The notes under the pieces: generated by a model
What the model saw: the letters and a program-made list of their open reading frames with translations, nothing else
What the model was told of the DNA's origin: nothing
The model's database searches: none
Shown here: one piece after another, positions 11,874 to 23,949 of the stretch
How the letters are laid out: each line of letters begins with the position of its first letter
Position numbering within the stretch: position 1 is the stretch's first letter
From: Capsaspora owczarzaki ATCC 30864
Lineage: Eukaryota > Opisthokonta > Filasterea
DNA: 64,000 nt
Assembly (NCBI RefSeq): GCF_000151315.2
Contig: NW_011887299.1
Location: forward strand, 1,264,885 to 1,328,884
Direction of reading: 5' to 3'
Position numbers and translations under genes: made by a program

Positions 11874-14800
11874 ATGGTACACAGTGCTCGCTCTCCTCGG
11901 CAGAGGTTGCCCGCGATTCTCGTCGCGACACTTGTGCTGTTTTGCGTGGGAGTGACTTTCCCGCGCCATGTCGTCGCAGCCTACATTGCAGGCGCGCCCG
12001 TCAACTGTCCGGTCGCAGGCGATGCTGCGTATCAGGATGTTGAAACTCTATGCGATGGAATTGATAACGATTGCGACGGCCGCATCGATGTGATCGACCA
12101 GTCGGAGGCGTCGGCCTGCACGATTTCTTCGTTGCTCGGCGAATGCAGCAAGGGTTTCTATCATTGCAGTCTGCAAACGGCAAACACACGGGCTTGTCTC
12201 GGACCCAAGCCACTTCCCGAAAGCTTGAACGGCCTTGATGATGATTGTAAGTTGGCTAGTTGCTTTTGCGTCTGATCATGCAAAAGATTGACTCTGAGGC
12301 ACTCGAGTTCCCATCGGTGGGACGGCGAGGGGGTGTTGGAGGAAAATGGCACAGCCAAAAACGCATTCCCAAGCTGTTTTTGGATAAGTAGTTCTGGGAA
12401 AAGTTGGTGGGAGGAACCCAAACAAACTCTAAAAATGGAGCAATAGGATGTGGGAACACAATCCGCCGAAGGCCAGCCAACACCCCTCTGTGTGCCCGTC
12501 ATCAACCAGCGGGACGCCTCCACAGTAGGTGCGAGTACATTCTCGAATCTGAACGTGTGCGTGAGCTGTGTGACACTGCGCCACACTTTGGGCGAAACGG
12601 GCATGTGCAACCCAAAGTAGGAAAACAAACGGCAGGTGTCCATCCTACAGTAGTCAACGGAAAAGTCATCACACTCATGGGAATCGACAGAACTCGATCG
12701 TGGTCATTGGAGCAATCGGCACGTTCGTGGGGAATTGATCGCACTGACGCAGATGAGTCAAACAACACTTCTCCCTTCTGTCTACCTTGTCACGATTAGC
12801 CGTTCTACATACACAAAACCCCAAACCACAAAAACATCTCACCAATCTCCTTTGCAAAACCTTCGACAACAATCTAGGTGACGGCGAGGTGGACAATGTC
12901 CCGATCAGCGACCAAGTGTACGTTTCGCGCGCGGCCGTGTTTGCCATCACCGGCGACGACACATCGAACGACGACGCCTTGTCTGGTGTTGGCGCCAACA
13001 TGTACATGATGGCTCTGGAGCAGCGTGGCATTGAATACGACCTGATCACCACTGCAGCGATGGCCGACACGAAGCTGCCCATCATGCGCGATCTGTACTC
13101 GCTTGTCATCTTTTCCGTGGATTCGCCCTCGACCGAGTTTCTAAACACTCAGCGCCTGGCAGAGTTTGAGCGCTTTGTCTTCCTCGGAGGCGTCATCATG
13201 TCCTTCTTCCCGACGAGCAGCCCAAACCTCAACCAGTTGCTGGGAATCACTGGCACACGCAACGAGCGCGACTATTTTTTCATTCGCTACTCGACTGACG
13301 CTCAGGTTCCGCTTCTCCACTCGCTCGACTCGTTTGAAGAGCTCGATTTGATGGTGAGCTCGAGTGCCAACGTGACGCACCAGCTGAATCTGCTCCAGCC
13401 GGCCGCGGGAACAGTGTCGCTCGCCACTGCCTACAAGGGCACCACGGTCGCCGGCACTGCCATTACCCGGCGCACGTTGGGCACCGGCTCGGTCTACGCG
13501 TTTGCGCACGACATGTGGTGGTATGTCGGGTCCCGGTGCTACATTAACTGCTTCTCCCCGGCCATTGATGTTCTCGGCCTCATGATTCGCTCGGCCCTGC
13601 ACGAAGGCACCAAAGGCCACTCAATCATCAAGCACACTGTTCCCGGCGAGGCCGACTCCATTCTCATCCTGACCAGCGACACGCACGACTACTCGGACAC
13701 GGTCTTTGACTTTGTCGAGACCCTGCTGCAGGTGGACAACCCTCGTCCGCGCGTCTCGTTCTTTTCGCAGACAACGACCAACATTCACTCGCGCGACCCG
13801 ACCGCCCTTCGCGAAATGTGTCGCCTGGGTCAGTGCCCGCTGGGAGGCCACTCGGTTTCGCATGTCGCCGGCTTCAACAACCTGGTCGAAGGCACGCCGT
13901 CCGACACGTACGAGTCCGGCTACGTTGGCACGCTCAACGAAGATGTCAACGGCACGGCGCTCTACAGCGAGATTTTGGTCAACAACGAGCTCGTTCAGGC
14001 CATCACTGGCAAGCCAATGCTCGGATTCCGATCGCCGTACCTGCAGCTGCATCTCAACCAGTACCCCGTCCTCGAACAGGCCGGCATGGTCGTCGACAGT
14101 AGCGTGGCCGTGGGCGACCTGCCGTGCAACCTTCCCATCGACTTGAAGCTGTGCCAGCCGCTTGTCTACGTCTTCCAGCACGTTGACTTGCTGGAATTCC
14201 CGCTCTCCGGAGAGGACGGTCTCGTAGGCACAGATGGCGTCCGCTATGATTTGCAGCCAGCCAGCTACAAGTGGTTTTTGAACAATTGGAAGCGCCTGCA
14301 GCTCATGAACAAGGCCAACAACGGAATGACGGTGATTCTAGGTGGGGCACCAAAAAACAGCAAAAAAAACAAAAATACAACGGACGGAAAACATGGGATT
14401 TGGGATTTTTGTGTGAATGCTGTGCTTGCAAACAAAGGCTCACTTACACTATGCCGTTTTACTTTCTCGTAGACCACGACGGATGGGGGTCGGGACCTCG
14501 CGATGACTCGATTCTGGCAGCCAAGCGACAGGCCATGGTCGACGCGTTCAACTACGCCAAGAGCCAGAGCATCAAGTACAACATGGGCATGATTGAGTAC
14601 GGCTCGTGGTTTAAGCTCCGGAACAAGGTTCGCGTGACTGGGCTCTACCAGGGCTCGACCTACTCTGGCAACCTGTTTGGCGCGCCAGGTGGCGACGTGC
14701 AAGACCTGACCCTCGAGTTTAGCGACCGTGTGGCGAGCTTTGAGTGCCCGGTGTGCGGTCCCTCAGCCATCTACCGAAACCGCGTGGTGATTAGCAGTCT

Positions 14801-15452
14801 CCCGGCCAATGCCACTGCCTACTTTTCCGCGCGCGTCGGTCTCGTTCCGGACCAGACACCGCCCGTCGTTGTCGATTCCGAGCTGCCGCCTGCGCCTGTC
14901 TCGCCCGTTTACACCTGCAGCAATCCCCGCATTCCCCTCATTGTCAACAGCTTCCGCTACATCACGACCTGGTACAACGACCTCAACCAGTACTGTGGCG
15001 ACGAAGGATCCATGGCGAGTCTCACGCACGACTTTGCGAATGGCATCCTCTCGCTGAGAACGTCGCCCAGTGGCGACTCGAGCTGGTACTCGATGCTGTG
15101 GAATCCCGACTTTTCGTACGAGGTCGATCCGGCCGGCGTGACGGGAGTGCGTGTGGTGATTCGCGCCAACCCAGGAACCTCCATGACCCTCAGCGTCCAG
15201 ACCGGCAAGTCCGCCACCGGCAACGACGGCCGTGGCAACACGTACACGGCACCCTTGCAGCAGTACTTTGTCGGCGGAGCCACCGACTTTATTCCCAACA
15301 CCTGGATGACCGTCCTTGTACCGTTTTCGGCCATGGACGGTGTTGGCAGGTTGAACACCGACTGGCTCTTTGCTGTCGCCTTTACCGACATCATGCCCTT
15401 CGGAGCGTCGTTTGATCTGCATGAGATTGCCTTTGTGACTGCGCCATGCTAA
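11874..15452 (+). CDS. Secreted polysaccharide-deacetylase-like protein, MopE repeats
   Basis: Exons 11874-12246, 12878-14341 and 14473-15452 give 938 residues. A signal peptide (about 1-36) is followed by two MopE-type acidic motifs, CDGIDNDCDGRID and LNGLDDDCDGEVD. The second is assembled across the first splice junction, whose phase makes the Cys codon. Next is an alpha/beta region (VYVSRAAVFAITGDD...) of unknown fold, then a NodB-like region from about residue 370: SDTHDYSD in place of the usual TFDD, HSVSH as the metal-binding His motif, and GFRSPYL as the RxP motif. The C-terminal 200 residues look like a beta-sandwich, possibly carbohydrate binding. Family knowledge suggests metal-dependent removal of acetyl groups from chitin-like or peptidoglycan-like polymers outside the cell; activity is not certain because motif 1 is altered. 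There is no membrane helix beyond the signal peptide. The first intron (631 bases) is long for this window. Proper introns argue against bacterial contamination. Confidence 0.8.
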
Positions 15453-16372
15453 GCCACAGGAAAGTTTGTTGGAATGTTTTGTTTTTGTGTTTTTGGCGGA
15501 TTTTTTTTTTCTCGGCTCTCGCTAGTTTGTGTTTGGCTGCCGCGGTGTGTTTGATGTTGGTTGTTTGACCCTGTGTATATATATACCTGTTGAGTGTAGT
15601 TCGACGTGGTTGTTTTCGCGTAAGGAGGTTTGATGTGAGAAGCTGAGCCACTTGTTTTTTTCTCCCTCCTCCTTTCCCTCCTCCCTCGTCCCCCTTTAAT
15701 TTTCTCGACAACAGAGCACTTTCGGATCGCAAGTGTATTACTATTAAGCACACACTTTCGCGAAACTTGCTTGAGGTCTGAAAAGCTGAGCGTTTCGCCA
15801 CACCTTTGCCCTCCTCCGCCTCCTTCCTCCTTCGTCTTCCCCCCCCCCCTTTTTCCCATTTCTCAACATGGGCAATCCTCAAATCTCAAGTGCATTACTC
15901 ACTCTCCAAACCCAAAAATCTCCTCTGATCTCCAAACCCCAAAAATTCTCCCATCACTCAACATACCCCCCGCTAGCATCGCTGTGTTTCCAAAGCGCGA
16001 CCTTTTTCCTCCAATCACAGCGCTGTCGGCCAATGCTTGCATTTTGTTTTATTTTTTATTTTATTTTATTTTTCAGTCTTTATTATTTTCCTTTCTTTTC
16101 CTTTCTTCATCATTTTCCAGCACCGTCGCGCCTTCCATTTTCACTCTCTGCGAGGTTCCTGAACAGCAACAGCTTGTGAAGAGAGAGCGAGCGCGAGCGA
16201 GTGAGCGAGTGAGAGCCTGTTCATCTCTCAATCCCGCGCCTTTACCCCGTTTCCCTCTTTCCCCCTTCCCGCACTCGTGTCTTCCTCCGTCCAGCCAAAC
16301 ACACTCGTTTTCAACTCTCTCTTCCAATCAGCAAACAAGAAAACCCGTTGAGGGACCCCCTTCTGCCGGACG
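15453..16372. other. Intergenic region with TC-rich tracts
   Basis: This stretch between two co-directional genes holds a short tatatatatac stretch (15577-15587), several CT- and C-rich tracts (15661-15857), T-rich blocks (16048-16083) and a gagcgagcg-type run (16186-16213) shortly before the next start. I see no gene in it. Confidence 0.55.
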
Positions 16373-17813
16373 ATGCAAGCCAACGACGTTTCCGCTGCCA
16401 CCACATTGGCTCCGCTCCGCCGGCATCACGCCGAGCCCCAGCCGCAGCAGCTGGAGGCCTTCCTGGACTGCGCGCTGTGCCTCAAAGCCCTGTTCCAGCC
16501 GGTGACGACGACGTGCGGGCACTCGTACTGCCGCAACTGCCTCGCGAGCGCGCTCGAGTACAAGAAGCTCTGCCCGCTGTGCCGCGCGCCGTGCTTCCTG
16601 GCGCCAGACCACCCGACCAACGTCACGCTCCAGCGCATCGTCGAGTCATTCTACCCAGACGTCTGCAAGCAGCGCATCTCAGAGCTCAGGCAGGACTGCA
16701 AGGACAAGAAGGTAAAATGGCCAACAAAAAAAAAAAAAAAGAAAAAGAAAAAAAGCCACTTCAATGCATTGCATTGAACGCAATGGTCGTGCATATTACT
16801 AACCCCCCCCCACACTTCCACTTGCTTGTCCTCTTCTTCTTCTTGTTGGGTGGATCAATCGCAACAAACTTACAAAAAATCAGATGCGAATCCCACTTTT
16901 TGTGGAGGAAATGGTCCAATTCCCGTTCGCGTTGCTCTCATTACACTTGTACGAGTCAAGATACAAGCTGCTGGCACAGCGCTGCAACGAAGGGGGATCG
17001 CGAGTGTTCGGAGTGGTCTACCTGCCAAAGACCGGCAGCGTACAGTCGGTGGTGGGGTCGGCAGGATGCTTGGTAGAAATCACGCTCGCGCACGAAACGC
17101 CCGACGGCCGATGGTACATTCATGCCAAGGGCGTCAAGCGATTCCGCATCGAGTCTGTGTGCGAAGAGCCCGGCACGGATGGTCTCGTCTATGCCACGGT
17201 GCGCGACATTGATGCAGAGGCCGATATTGAGCGCATGGTTTCAGGCAGCAGCAGTGCGTCGCTTGCGAATGCATCCAGCACAGGCAGTACGGCTGTGGAC
17301 GGCGGCACTTTCGCTGTGGCTGCTGCTCCAGGCACGCCAGCACTTGGGCAGGAGCGGGCTCCGCGCAACGCAGGCGTTTCGGCCGTTGCCGAAGCCACGC
17401 TCATGAACGTCGACCCGCGAGCCCATCCTGACGCCGAGGCTGAAATGCTGTGCCTAAGACTGCGCGTCTTGCTGGAAGACTACTTTAACTCAACCTTCTG
17501 GTCACGACTCAACCTGTTTTCGGCGCTCATTGGACCGTCACGGCGCATCAAGAGTCTGCCCGAATCTCCACTCAAATTTAGTTACTGGGCCGCAGGGTTT
17601 TTGCCCGTGTCGCTCCAGCAAAAGCAAAAGCTGCTCGATGCGCCGACCGTGAACGAGCGGTTGCGGCTCGAGGTCGAGATGCTCCGCGAAATTGTTCACC
17701 GCGAATCGCGCCAAAGCAACGGCTTCCTCTGGCTCCTGCTTGCCATCGTGGTGGTCTTTGTCTCGTTGTATTTTATGCGCATTGCGGCATCAGCTGCAGC
17801 GCTCGGGCATTAA
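16373..17813 (+). CDS. RING-LON substrate-binding domain protein, tail-anchored
   Basis: Exons 16373-16711 and 16884-17813 give 422 residues. A C3HC4 RING finger (about 33-73: CALC, TTCGHSYCRNC, CPLCRAPC) is followed by a LON N-terminal substrate-binding domain (about 114-230: FPFALLSLHLYESRYKLL, FGVVYLPKTG, GCLVEITLAHETPDGRW). A Ser/Ala-rich insertion follows, then a helical segment and a C-terminal hydrophobic helix (FLWLLLAIVVVFVSLYF). The RING implies ubiquitin-ligase activity. Animal LONRF proteins have the same RING plus LON pair, usually with TPR repeats. Here TPRs are absent and a tail anchor is present, suggesting ER or outer mitochondrial membrane placement with the RING facing the cytosol. 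The intron (16712-16883) carries an A-rich run. Confidence 0.87.
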
Positions 17814-18194
17814 GGCAAAAAGAAAAAAAAGAAAAAAAAAAGACGAGGTGGCTGATCCAAGCACGGCTGCGTTGTGATTTTGGAAATTCCCGCGCGAGTC
17901 TGCGTTGGTATTTCCTCTTCTTTGCTGGTTTTGCTTGGACGCATCGTCTGCCCACCCTTGTGTGTGCCCGTGTTGAGTGCTTAGTGAGGTTTTTGATTGT
18001 TTTTGGTGTCAGTTGGATTTCTGCCGTTGTCAATTAATATTATTTGGGATTCATGTCATTTTGTCGTTCCAGCTGTCCATCAACGGTACCACTTTTGCGA
18101 CATTGCATTGCGCCATGCCTATCCCAGTCAGTGTCATGTCCTTCAGTCCTGTATTCAGCTTGCCAAGTCAATCTTCGACGTGTCATTCGCAGCC
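17814..18194. other. Intergenic, RING-LON to IKS1-like kinase
   Basis: An A-rich stretch follows the stop (17818-17842), then T-rich sequence. The open frame continues upstream of the chosen kinase start (to 17997) but has no family-like sequence, so it is probably 5' UTR and promoter. Confidence 0.5.
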
Positions 18195-21100
18195 ATGCCG
18201 CATCGGCAGGCGCCCTCTGCTGCTGCCGCCGCTGCGCCCGACAAGCCAATGGCACCGGATGCCAGTCCCGGCACTGCGTCGATGCCGCTGCCAGAAGGCC
18301 TTGGCTGGGTGATTATACGTCACGACACTGCGCAGGGTCAAATCGTCCTGTACGAGCCTGCCAGTCGCCAGCTCGCCGTCCAGCCACTCTCACGGCTCGA
18401 GATGCACATTCCCATGTCGTCCAACTTGCTGACGTCTGTTCCGTCGCGGGACTCGGCGGAAGCTGCTCCAAGCGCATCGTCGTCCTCCTCGGCGTATACC
18501 ACTCCCATTCAACAATCTGCCTCGTCGTTGTCGACAATGTCTGGGACAAATCTGCCAAGCATTGCGCTGTCCCTCATTCCCGTTTCAATGCAACATGCAT
18601 CATCATCGTCGCATGAGCGTTTGCCAGGCCAAGCTGCGTCGTCCGCACTGTCCGAGTACAATTCGAGCGAGATTGGTCAAATTGTGCTTCCAGGTCATTC
18701 TGCCATGTCCAACCCAAATTACAGAATGTACCACCATCGCTATGACAGCCCGACGCGGCTTCTGACATGCCCGACGTGCCATCAACGACTTCCGGCTGGA
18801 TTCCGCTTGTTTGCGAGGATGGCTGAGGATGTCGATGAACCCGACTCTGCGTTTGCGTCTGGCGTGGGCTCGGGATCGTCTTCTGCATTCAACAGTGGAG
18901 ACGCTGACGGAGATAGCGGCGATGATGTCAATGTCAATGACGAATCGGGCCAAAGCGACAACGAGGACGTCAGTTTGCGAAGTGGACATGTTTGGTCACG
19001 CCGCCGCCGCAGCCGCGCATCGCCGACTCCTGCTGCTGCTGCACGCACAACATCCATTTCACTACCAGATGCTCTACAATCCGAAACCATGCTTGTTCGA
19101 CGCAATTCTCATCTGCCGCGACTTGCTGCACCGCAAGGCACCCACCACCAAACACCACACGCCGTTTCTGGCGAACAGTCAGCATCATCGGCGGCGGCGG
19201 CGAGCTCTTCGCGGGTGCAGGTTGCTCCATTGACCATGGGCGATTTGGTGCCCGTCGGTCGCCACATTCATGCAGATCCAAATTACTTTAGCTTGCTTGC
19301 TGCTGCCACCCATCCTTCGCCTCTTCCCTCCCTGGCCGCGTCCTCCAGTCAGTCATCTGCCGCAAGCTCAAGTCAACCCGCACAGCCGCTCCACGCCGCT
19401 CCTACAGGCAGCCAAGCCAGCGCAGACGTGCAGAACGACGACGACGACGACGACGATCTTCTTCCGGAAGCAGCGCTCAACACGGGCTACTACAAGCGAT
19501 TCTTCATCGAGGAGCAACGGATTGGCTCTGGCCTTCGCGGCCAAGTGTTCAAGTGTCGCCACGAAATTGACAACTTGTTCTTGGGGCACTATGCTGTCAA
19601 GAAGGTCCCGGTGGGCGACCGCAAGCCGTGGCTGCTGCGCATGCTTCGGGAAGTGCACTTGCTCAATCGACTGCACCACGCCAACATTATTGGCTACAAG
19701 CACGCCTGGTGTGAAATGCACCAGAGCACGCCCTTCGGCCCCGCCGTGCCCTGTCTGTTTATTTTGATTGACTATGCCAATGCGGGCAATCTCGCGCAGT
19801 ATTTATGGGCCCGGCCCCGCGTCGCTGACGCATCTTCGTCCCACGTTGGGGAGTCTCCCCGCGCCATCCGAGCTGCAGCACGTCGGAAGCGGTTGGACGC
19901 GGCCGCAGCCGCAGTCACCGCAGGCTCGCAAGACGATACAAACCCCGATCCGCTGGCCGCGCACGCGCGATATCTACCGGATGAAGAAATTTTGCGGCTG
20001 TTCCTGGACATTACCCGCGGTTTGCACCATTTGCATAGCCATGGTATTATTCATCGGGACGTCAAGCCGCAGAACATGCTCCTCACCATTGATGCCGAGG
20101 ACGAGGATGCCGGTGGCCGCGGGGCTTCCACTTCCGACAACAATTCTGAAGGAACTGCGGCCTCATCGGCGGCAGCCAGACGCCGCTCGCTCACCGGCCG
20201 CATGCGAGCGCTCGTCTCTGATTTCGGCGAGTGTGAAAACGAATTCAAGCCCGTCTTGCGAAACCGCACTGGTGCAACCGGCACGCTCGAGTTTGTTGCG
20301 CCCGAGTTGCTAGCTGTCGATGCTGCCACCGGCCAATTCCCGGCGGCGTATTCAACTCAGAGCGACCTGTTTTCCCTGGGTGTCGTCCTGTTCTCCATGT
20401 GCTTTGGGCGATTGCCATGGCGAACCACCTNNNNNNNNNNNNNNNNNNNNNNNNNNNNNNNNNNNNNNNNNNNNNNNNNNNNNNNNNNNNNNNNNNNNNN
20501 NNNNNNNNNNNNNNNNNNNNNNNNNNNNNNNNNNNNNNNNNNNNNNNNNNNNNNNNNNNNNNNNNNNNNNNNNNNNNNNNNNNNNNNNNNNNNNNNNNNN
20601 NNNNNNNNNNNNNNNNNNNNNNNNNNNNNNNNNNNNNNNNNNNNNNNNNNNNNNNNNNNNNNNNNNNNNNNNNNNNNNNNNNNNNNNNNNNNNNNNNNNN
20701 NNNNNNNNNNNNNNNNNNNNNNNNNNNNNNNNNNNNNNNNNNNNNNNNNNNNNNNNNNNNNNNNNNNNNNNNNNNNNNNNNNNNNNNNNNNNNNNNNNNN
20801 NNNNNNNNNNNNNNNNNNNNNNNNNNNNNNNNNNNNNNNNNNNNNNNNNNNNNNNNNNNNNNNNNNNNNNNNNNNNNNNNNNNNNNNNNNNNNNNNNNNN
20901 NNNNNNNNNNNNNNNNNNNNNNNNNNNNNNNNNNNNNNNNNNNNNNNNNNNNNNNNNNNNNNNNNNNNNNNNNNNNNNNNNNNNNNNNNNNNNNNNNNNN
21001 NNNNNNNNNNNNNNNNNNNNNNNNNNNNNNNNNNNNNNNNNNNNNNNNNNNNNNNNNNNNNNNNNNNNNNNNNNNNNNNNNNNNNNNNNNNNNNNNNNNN

Positions 21101-21467
21101 NNNNNNNNNNNNNNNNNNNNNNNNNNNNNNNNNNNNNNNNNNNNNNNNNNNNNNNNNNNNNNNNNNNNNNNNNNNNNNNNNNNNNNNNNNNNNNNNNNNN
21201 NCTTTGTCTTTTGTTGGGTTGGTTTGTTGGGGGCAGCGGGGGGTGAGGGGCAAATTAAATTTGTTGACGACGTGTCCAAACTTACTTTTTTGGTGACAAC
21301 CCAGCGCCAGTTCACTCTCGAGCTCGATGATGTCGGCTGCCGCGCAGATCGCGCTGGTTGCCATTGCCCACATGAGCTCGGTCTTCCCGCTCGAGCTTTC
21401 CTGGAATGACTGCGTGCCGTACAGTCTGATTGGCGTGCATTGTCTGTTGATGAGTTACCAGCCGTAA
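18195..21467 (+). CDS. IKS1: IKS1-like serine/threonine protein kinase (gap-interrupted)
   Basis: The first exon runs from 18195 into an N run at 20431-21201, and a likely last exon lies at about 21311-21467. Near the N-terminus GWVIIRHDTAQGQIVLYEP and a CPTCHQRLP motif match the conserved start of fungal IKS1 proteins. A long Ser-rich, acidic linker follows. The kinase domain begins near residue 435: RIGSGLRGQVFKC, HYAVKKVPVGD, NIIGYKHAWCEMHQ, HGIIHRDVKPQN, SDFGECENEF, GATGTLEFVAPELL and SLGVVLFSMCFGRLPW. GLRGQVF, KKVPVGD and DFGECE are hallmarks of this branch. Inserts of 50-60 residues separate subdomains V/VI and VII. After the gap, one frame gives a hydrophobic stretch (AAQIALVAIAHMSSV) ending at TAA 21465-21467. 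Fungal IKS1 proteins have hydrophobic C-termini, so this may be the real tail. The start is the first ATG giving the family-like N-terminus; the frame is open further up. Confidence 0.82.
20431..21201. other. Assembly gap (771 N)
   Basis: Unsequenced run inside the C-terminal lobe of the IKS1-like kinase. The true length is unknown. All frames running through it are artefacts. Confidence 0.99.
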
Positions 21468-21603
21468 CGCCCGGGCTTTTTTGTCGACCGGATCTTTTTC
21501 TCTTTCCCCTGCTCTTTTTGTGTAGCTTGTACATCCATGTACCACTTGTTCCAATCCGACTCGTAGCTTATAAGTGACTTGCTTCATCTGAAACTTTGGC
21601 CAT

Positions 21604-21605
<2 letters not shown>

Positions 21606-21641
<36 letters not shown>
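21606..21641. repeat. Poly-T tract upstream of hydroxylase gene
   Basis: A run of 36 T ends 10 bases before the start codon of the fatty acid hydroxylase, so it would lie in its 5' UTR or promoter. Confidence 0.95.
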
Positions 21642-21651
21642 CCGCAATTTG

Positions 21652-23178
21652 ATGATTGCTTTGGTTGAATCCTCGGTCGACGCGCTCGCCGGCGTGTGGC
21701 AGGGCTCCCACGACATGTGGACGTCGCTCTGGATGCGCGTGTCCAGCAGCGCGTCTGACTTTAACCTGTGGGTCTGGGGCACCCTCATCTCCCACCTGCT
21801 CGTCTTCTGGCTGCTCAACGCATTCTACTTGACGGTCGACTTGACTCAGGTAAATAATGATAACAATAAAAAGAACGTGCAATTCGTCCTCCTTCGGTCT
21901 TCAATGGGAAGTCGATAGACACGCACTGTTTTATTGAGTGTGCAGTGTCATGCAGCGAGCGAGTGAGTGAGAGCGAGTGAGGCAAAAGGAAGGTCAGCCG
22001 AACGAACTCGAAAACCCGCTTGCTTCGGTTTGTTGGCTTGCGCATCCAACATGCTTGATGACCGACCTGCCGCTCTTCGCTCTTCCAAGCCACAACCCTG
22101 CACTTCCAAATGATGCTATACTTGACTCGCTGCTCCGAGCACTATGTCCCATGACCGTGTGTGGGATTGTGTGACGCAAAAGCAAAAACCCCAAAGGTTG
22201 TGGTTTGGTTCAAGCAAAACACCACTCTGAGAATCTGAGAAATACTCAAAATTGTGTTCCGTCTGTTTCTCGCTCAGAAACCGAAATGGATGCTCAAGTT
22301 CAAGATTCAAGACGGACAGAACCAGCCAGTCGACAAGGCGCGCTTGTACAGCGCCATCAAACGCGCCCTGTTCAACCAGCTCTTCATGATGCCAGTGTTT
22401 TCGGCAGCGTCGTTTGGACTCGCTCAGGCGCGCGGGATTGAATTTGGAACGCCTCTGCCGAGCTTCCAAACCATCATTTTCCATCTCGCATGCTATGGCG
22501 TTGTGGAGGAAATCATGTTCTACTACAGCCACCGCCTGCTGCACTGGGGCGTCCTCTACAAGCGGATTCACAAGCTGCATCACGAGTGGACTGCTCCGAT
22601 TGGCATCACGGCCATTTATGCGCATCCCATCGAGCACCTGCTGTCGAACCTGATTCCCGTCGCTGCTGGTACAGTGTTTTTGAAGGTCGTGTTTTGGCTC
22701 TCGTTTTCGAGCACTGACAGCCCAGCGCACAAAATGAATTGCGTTTGTTTACAGGTCCTCTGATCATGGGCTCGCACCTCGTCGTGTTCTGGATTTGGTA
22801 CTCGCTTGCCATCTTTGTGACGTGCACCGTGCACTCGGGCTACCATCTGCCATTCATGCCGTCCTCCGAGTTCCATGATTTCCACCATCTCAAGTTTACC
22901 AACAACTTTGGCGTGCTGGGCTTCCTTGATTGTGAGGGTTGTCGTCTTTGCGAAGCGGTTTGTGCCCCGCAAGGGTTTTTGTTGTTGCGGTGGACGCTGA
23001 CTGAACCAACCTGTTTCTGCTTGGGCTGGACCTGTCAAAATCAGGGCTTCATGGCACCGACAAGACTTTCCGGGCGTCCGTGCAGTTCCAGCGCCACTTT
23101 ACGTCCATGTCTCCGCGTTCTCTGAAAGAGATTGTGCCCGACGTGAAGGCCAAGGCTGCGGACGCCAAGTCCAACTGA
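21652..23178 (+). CDS. Fatty acid hydroxylase superfamily protein (FAXDC2-like)
   Basis: Exons 21652-21849, 22278-22668, 22755-22931 and 23045-23178 give 299 residues. It is an integral membrane di-iron enzyme of the sterol desaturase/fatty acid hydroxylase superfamily, with His boxes HRLLH, HKLHH, HSGYH and HDFHHLKF placed as in C4-methylsterol oxidase and FAXDC2. Hydrophobic segments flank the boxes (WGTLISHLLVFWLLNAFY, MGSHLVVFWIWYSLAIF). GVVEEIMFYYSHRLLH and IHKLHHEWTAPIGI are typical. It acts in the ER membrane on a sterol or sphingolipid substrate that the sequence does not reveal. The C-terminus is charged and lacks a KKxx signal. The first intron (428 bases) has GA-rich repeats (21957-21982). 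Confidence 0.9.
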
Positions 23179-23949
23179 ACGCGTTTCGATGTGTCGTTGT
23201 GTTGGTGGGTTTGAATTTTTTTGTGGTTTTCGTTTGCCGTCGTTGTTGTGATGAGCAGCACTGTCAATATCTACTTTTCGCCTCTCTCTCTCTCTCTCTC
23301 TTTTCCTGATCTGTCGTCACCATGCTGCCCCCTCCTGGCGTGTTCCAAATTTGCTCTTCGGTCTCCTAGATCGATGTGAATCTTTTGCTCAAACCGCAAC
23401 CCCAGCGTCCCTTTTTTGGATTCGTGTAGAACATTTATCCACGTCTTCGCATTCCGCCCGCGCGCCTCCCCGCTCTCTTCTCTGCTCTCCTCTTCCGCGC
23501 TCTCCACTTCCATCCCTCCTCGCAAGCCCCTCCTCTGCTCCTGTCGCCTCGCTGCAACCAGCCACAAACCGTCCAACCGCAAAAAAGCAAAGTGGAGAAA
23601 TCGGCGAAAACCAAAACAAGCCTTTTTTCGCATTCACTCTTTTTTTTTTTTTTTTTTCTTTTTTTTCTTTCTTTCTTTCTTGTTTCTTTCCGTGCTTCTG
23701 CTGTTGTCGTTCGTTTTGCTGGTCTGTTTGTGTTTTAACACGCTTCGTCCTTCTCTTGCGTGCTGATTCAGTGAAAGCACGACTGTCGGGCTGAAAAAGG
23801 CAAATACCGCTGCACACAAAACCGCTGGATTTGCATTGCGAATATTCATCGTTCTCTCTTTCTCCATTCAAATCTCGATTCCCGCTGCTTGCCTGCCAAA
23901 AACCAGACTGCGAGTGTGCAGACACACAACGAGCAGCTCTTCACGCAAC
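23179..23949. other. Intergenic, hydroxylase to adhesion GPCR
   Basis: Contains a (TC)n tract (23283-23301), CT-rich sequence (23455-23545) and a T-rich block (23640-23685). I see no gene. The downstream frame is open from 23836, so the exact GPCR start is uncertain. Confidence 0.5.

Noticed and set aside
11874-15452. Bacterial contamination as source of the MopE/deacetylase gene
   Set aside because: It has two phase-consistent GT-AG introns and the same base composition style as its neighbours.
20245-21534. Open frames through the N run
   Set aside because: The X stretch is unsequenced; frames are artefacts of the gap.
23470-23790. CT-rich frames as secreted Ser/Pro-rich protein
   Set aside because: Low complexity in all frames with no start context; better read as promoter.
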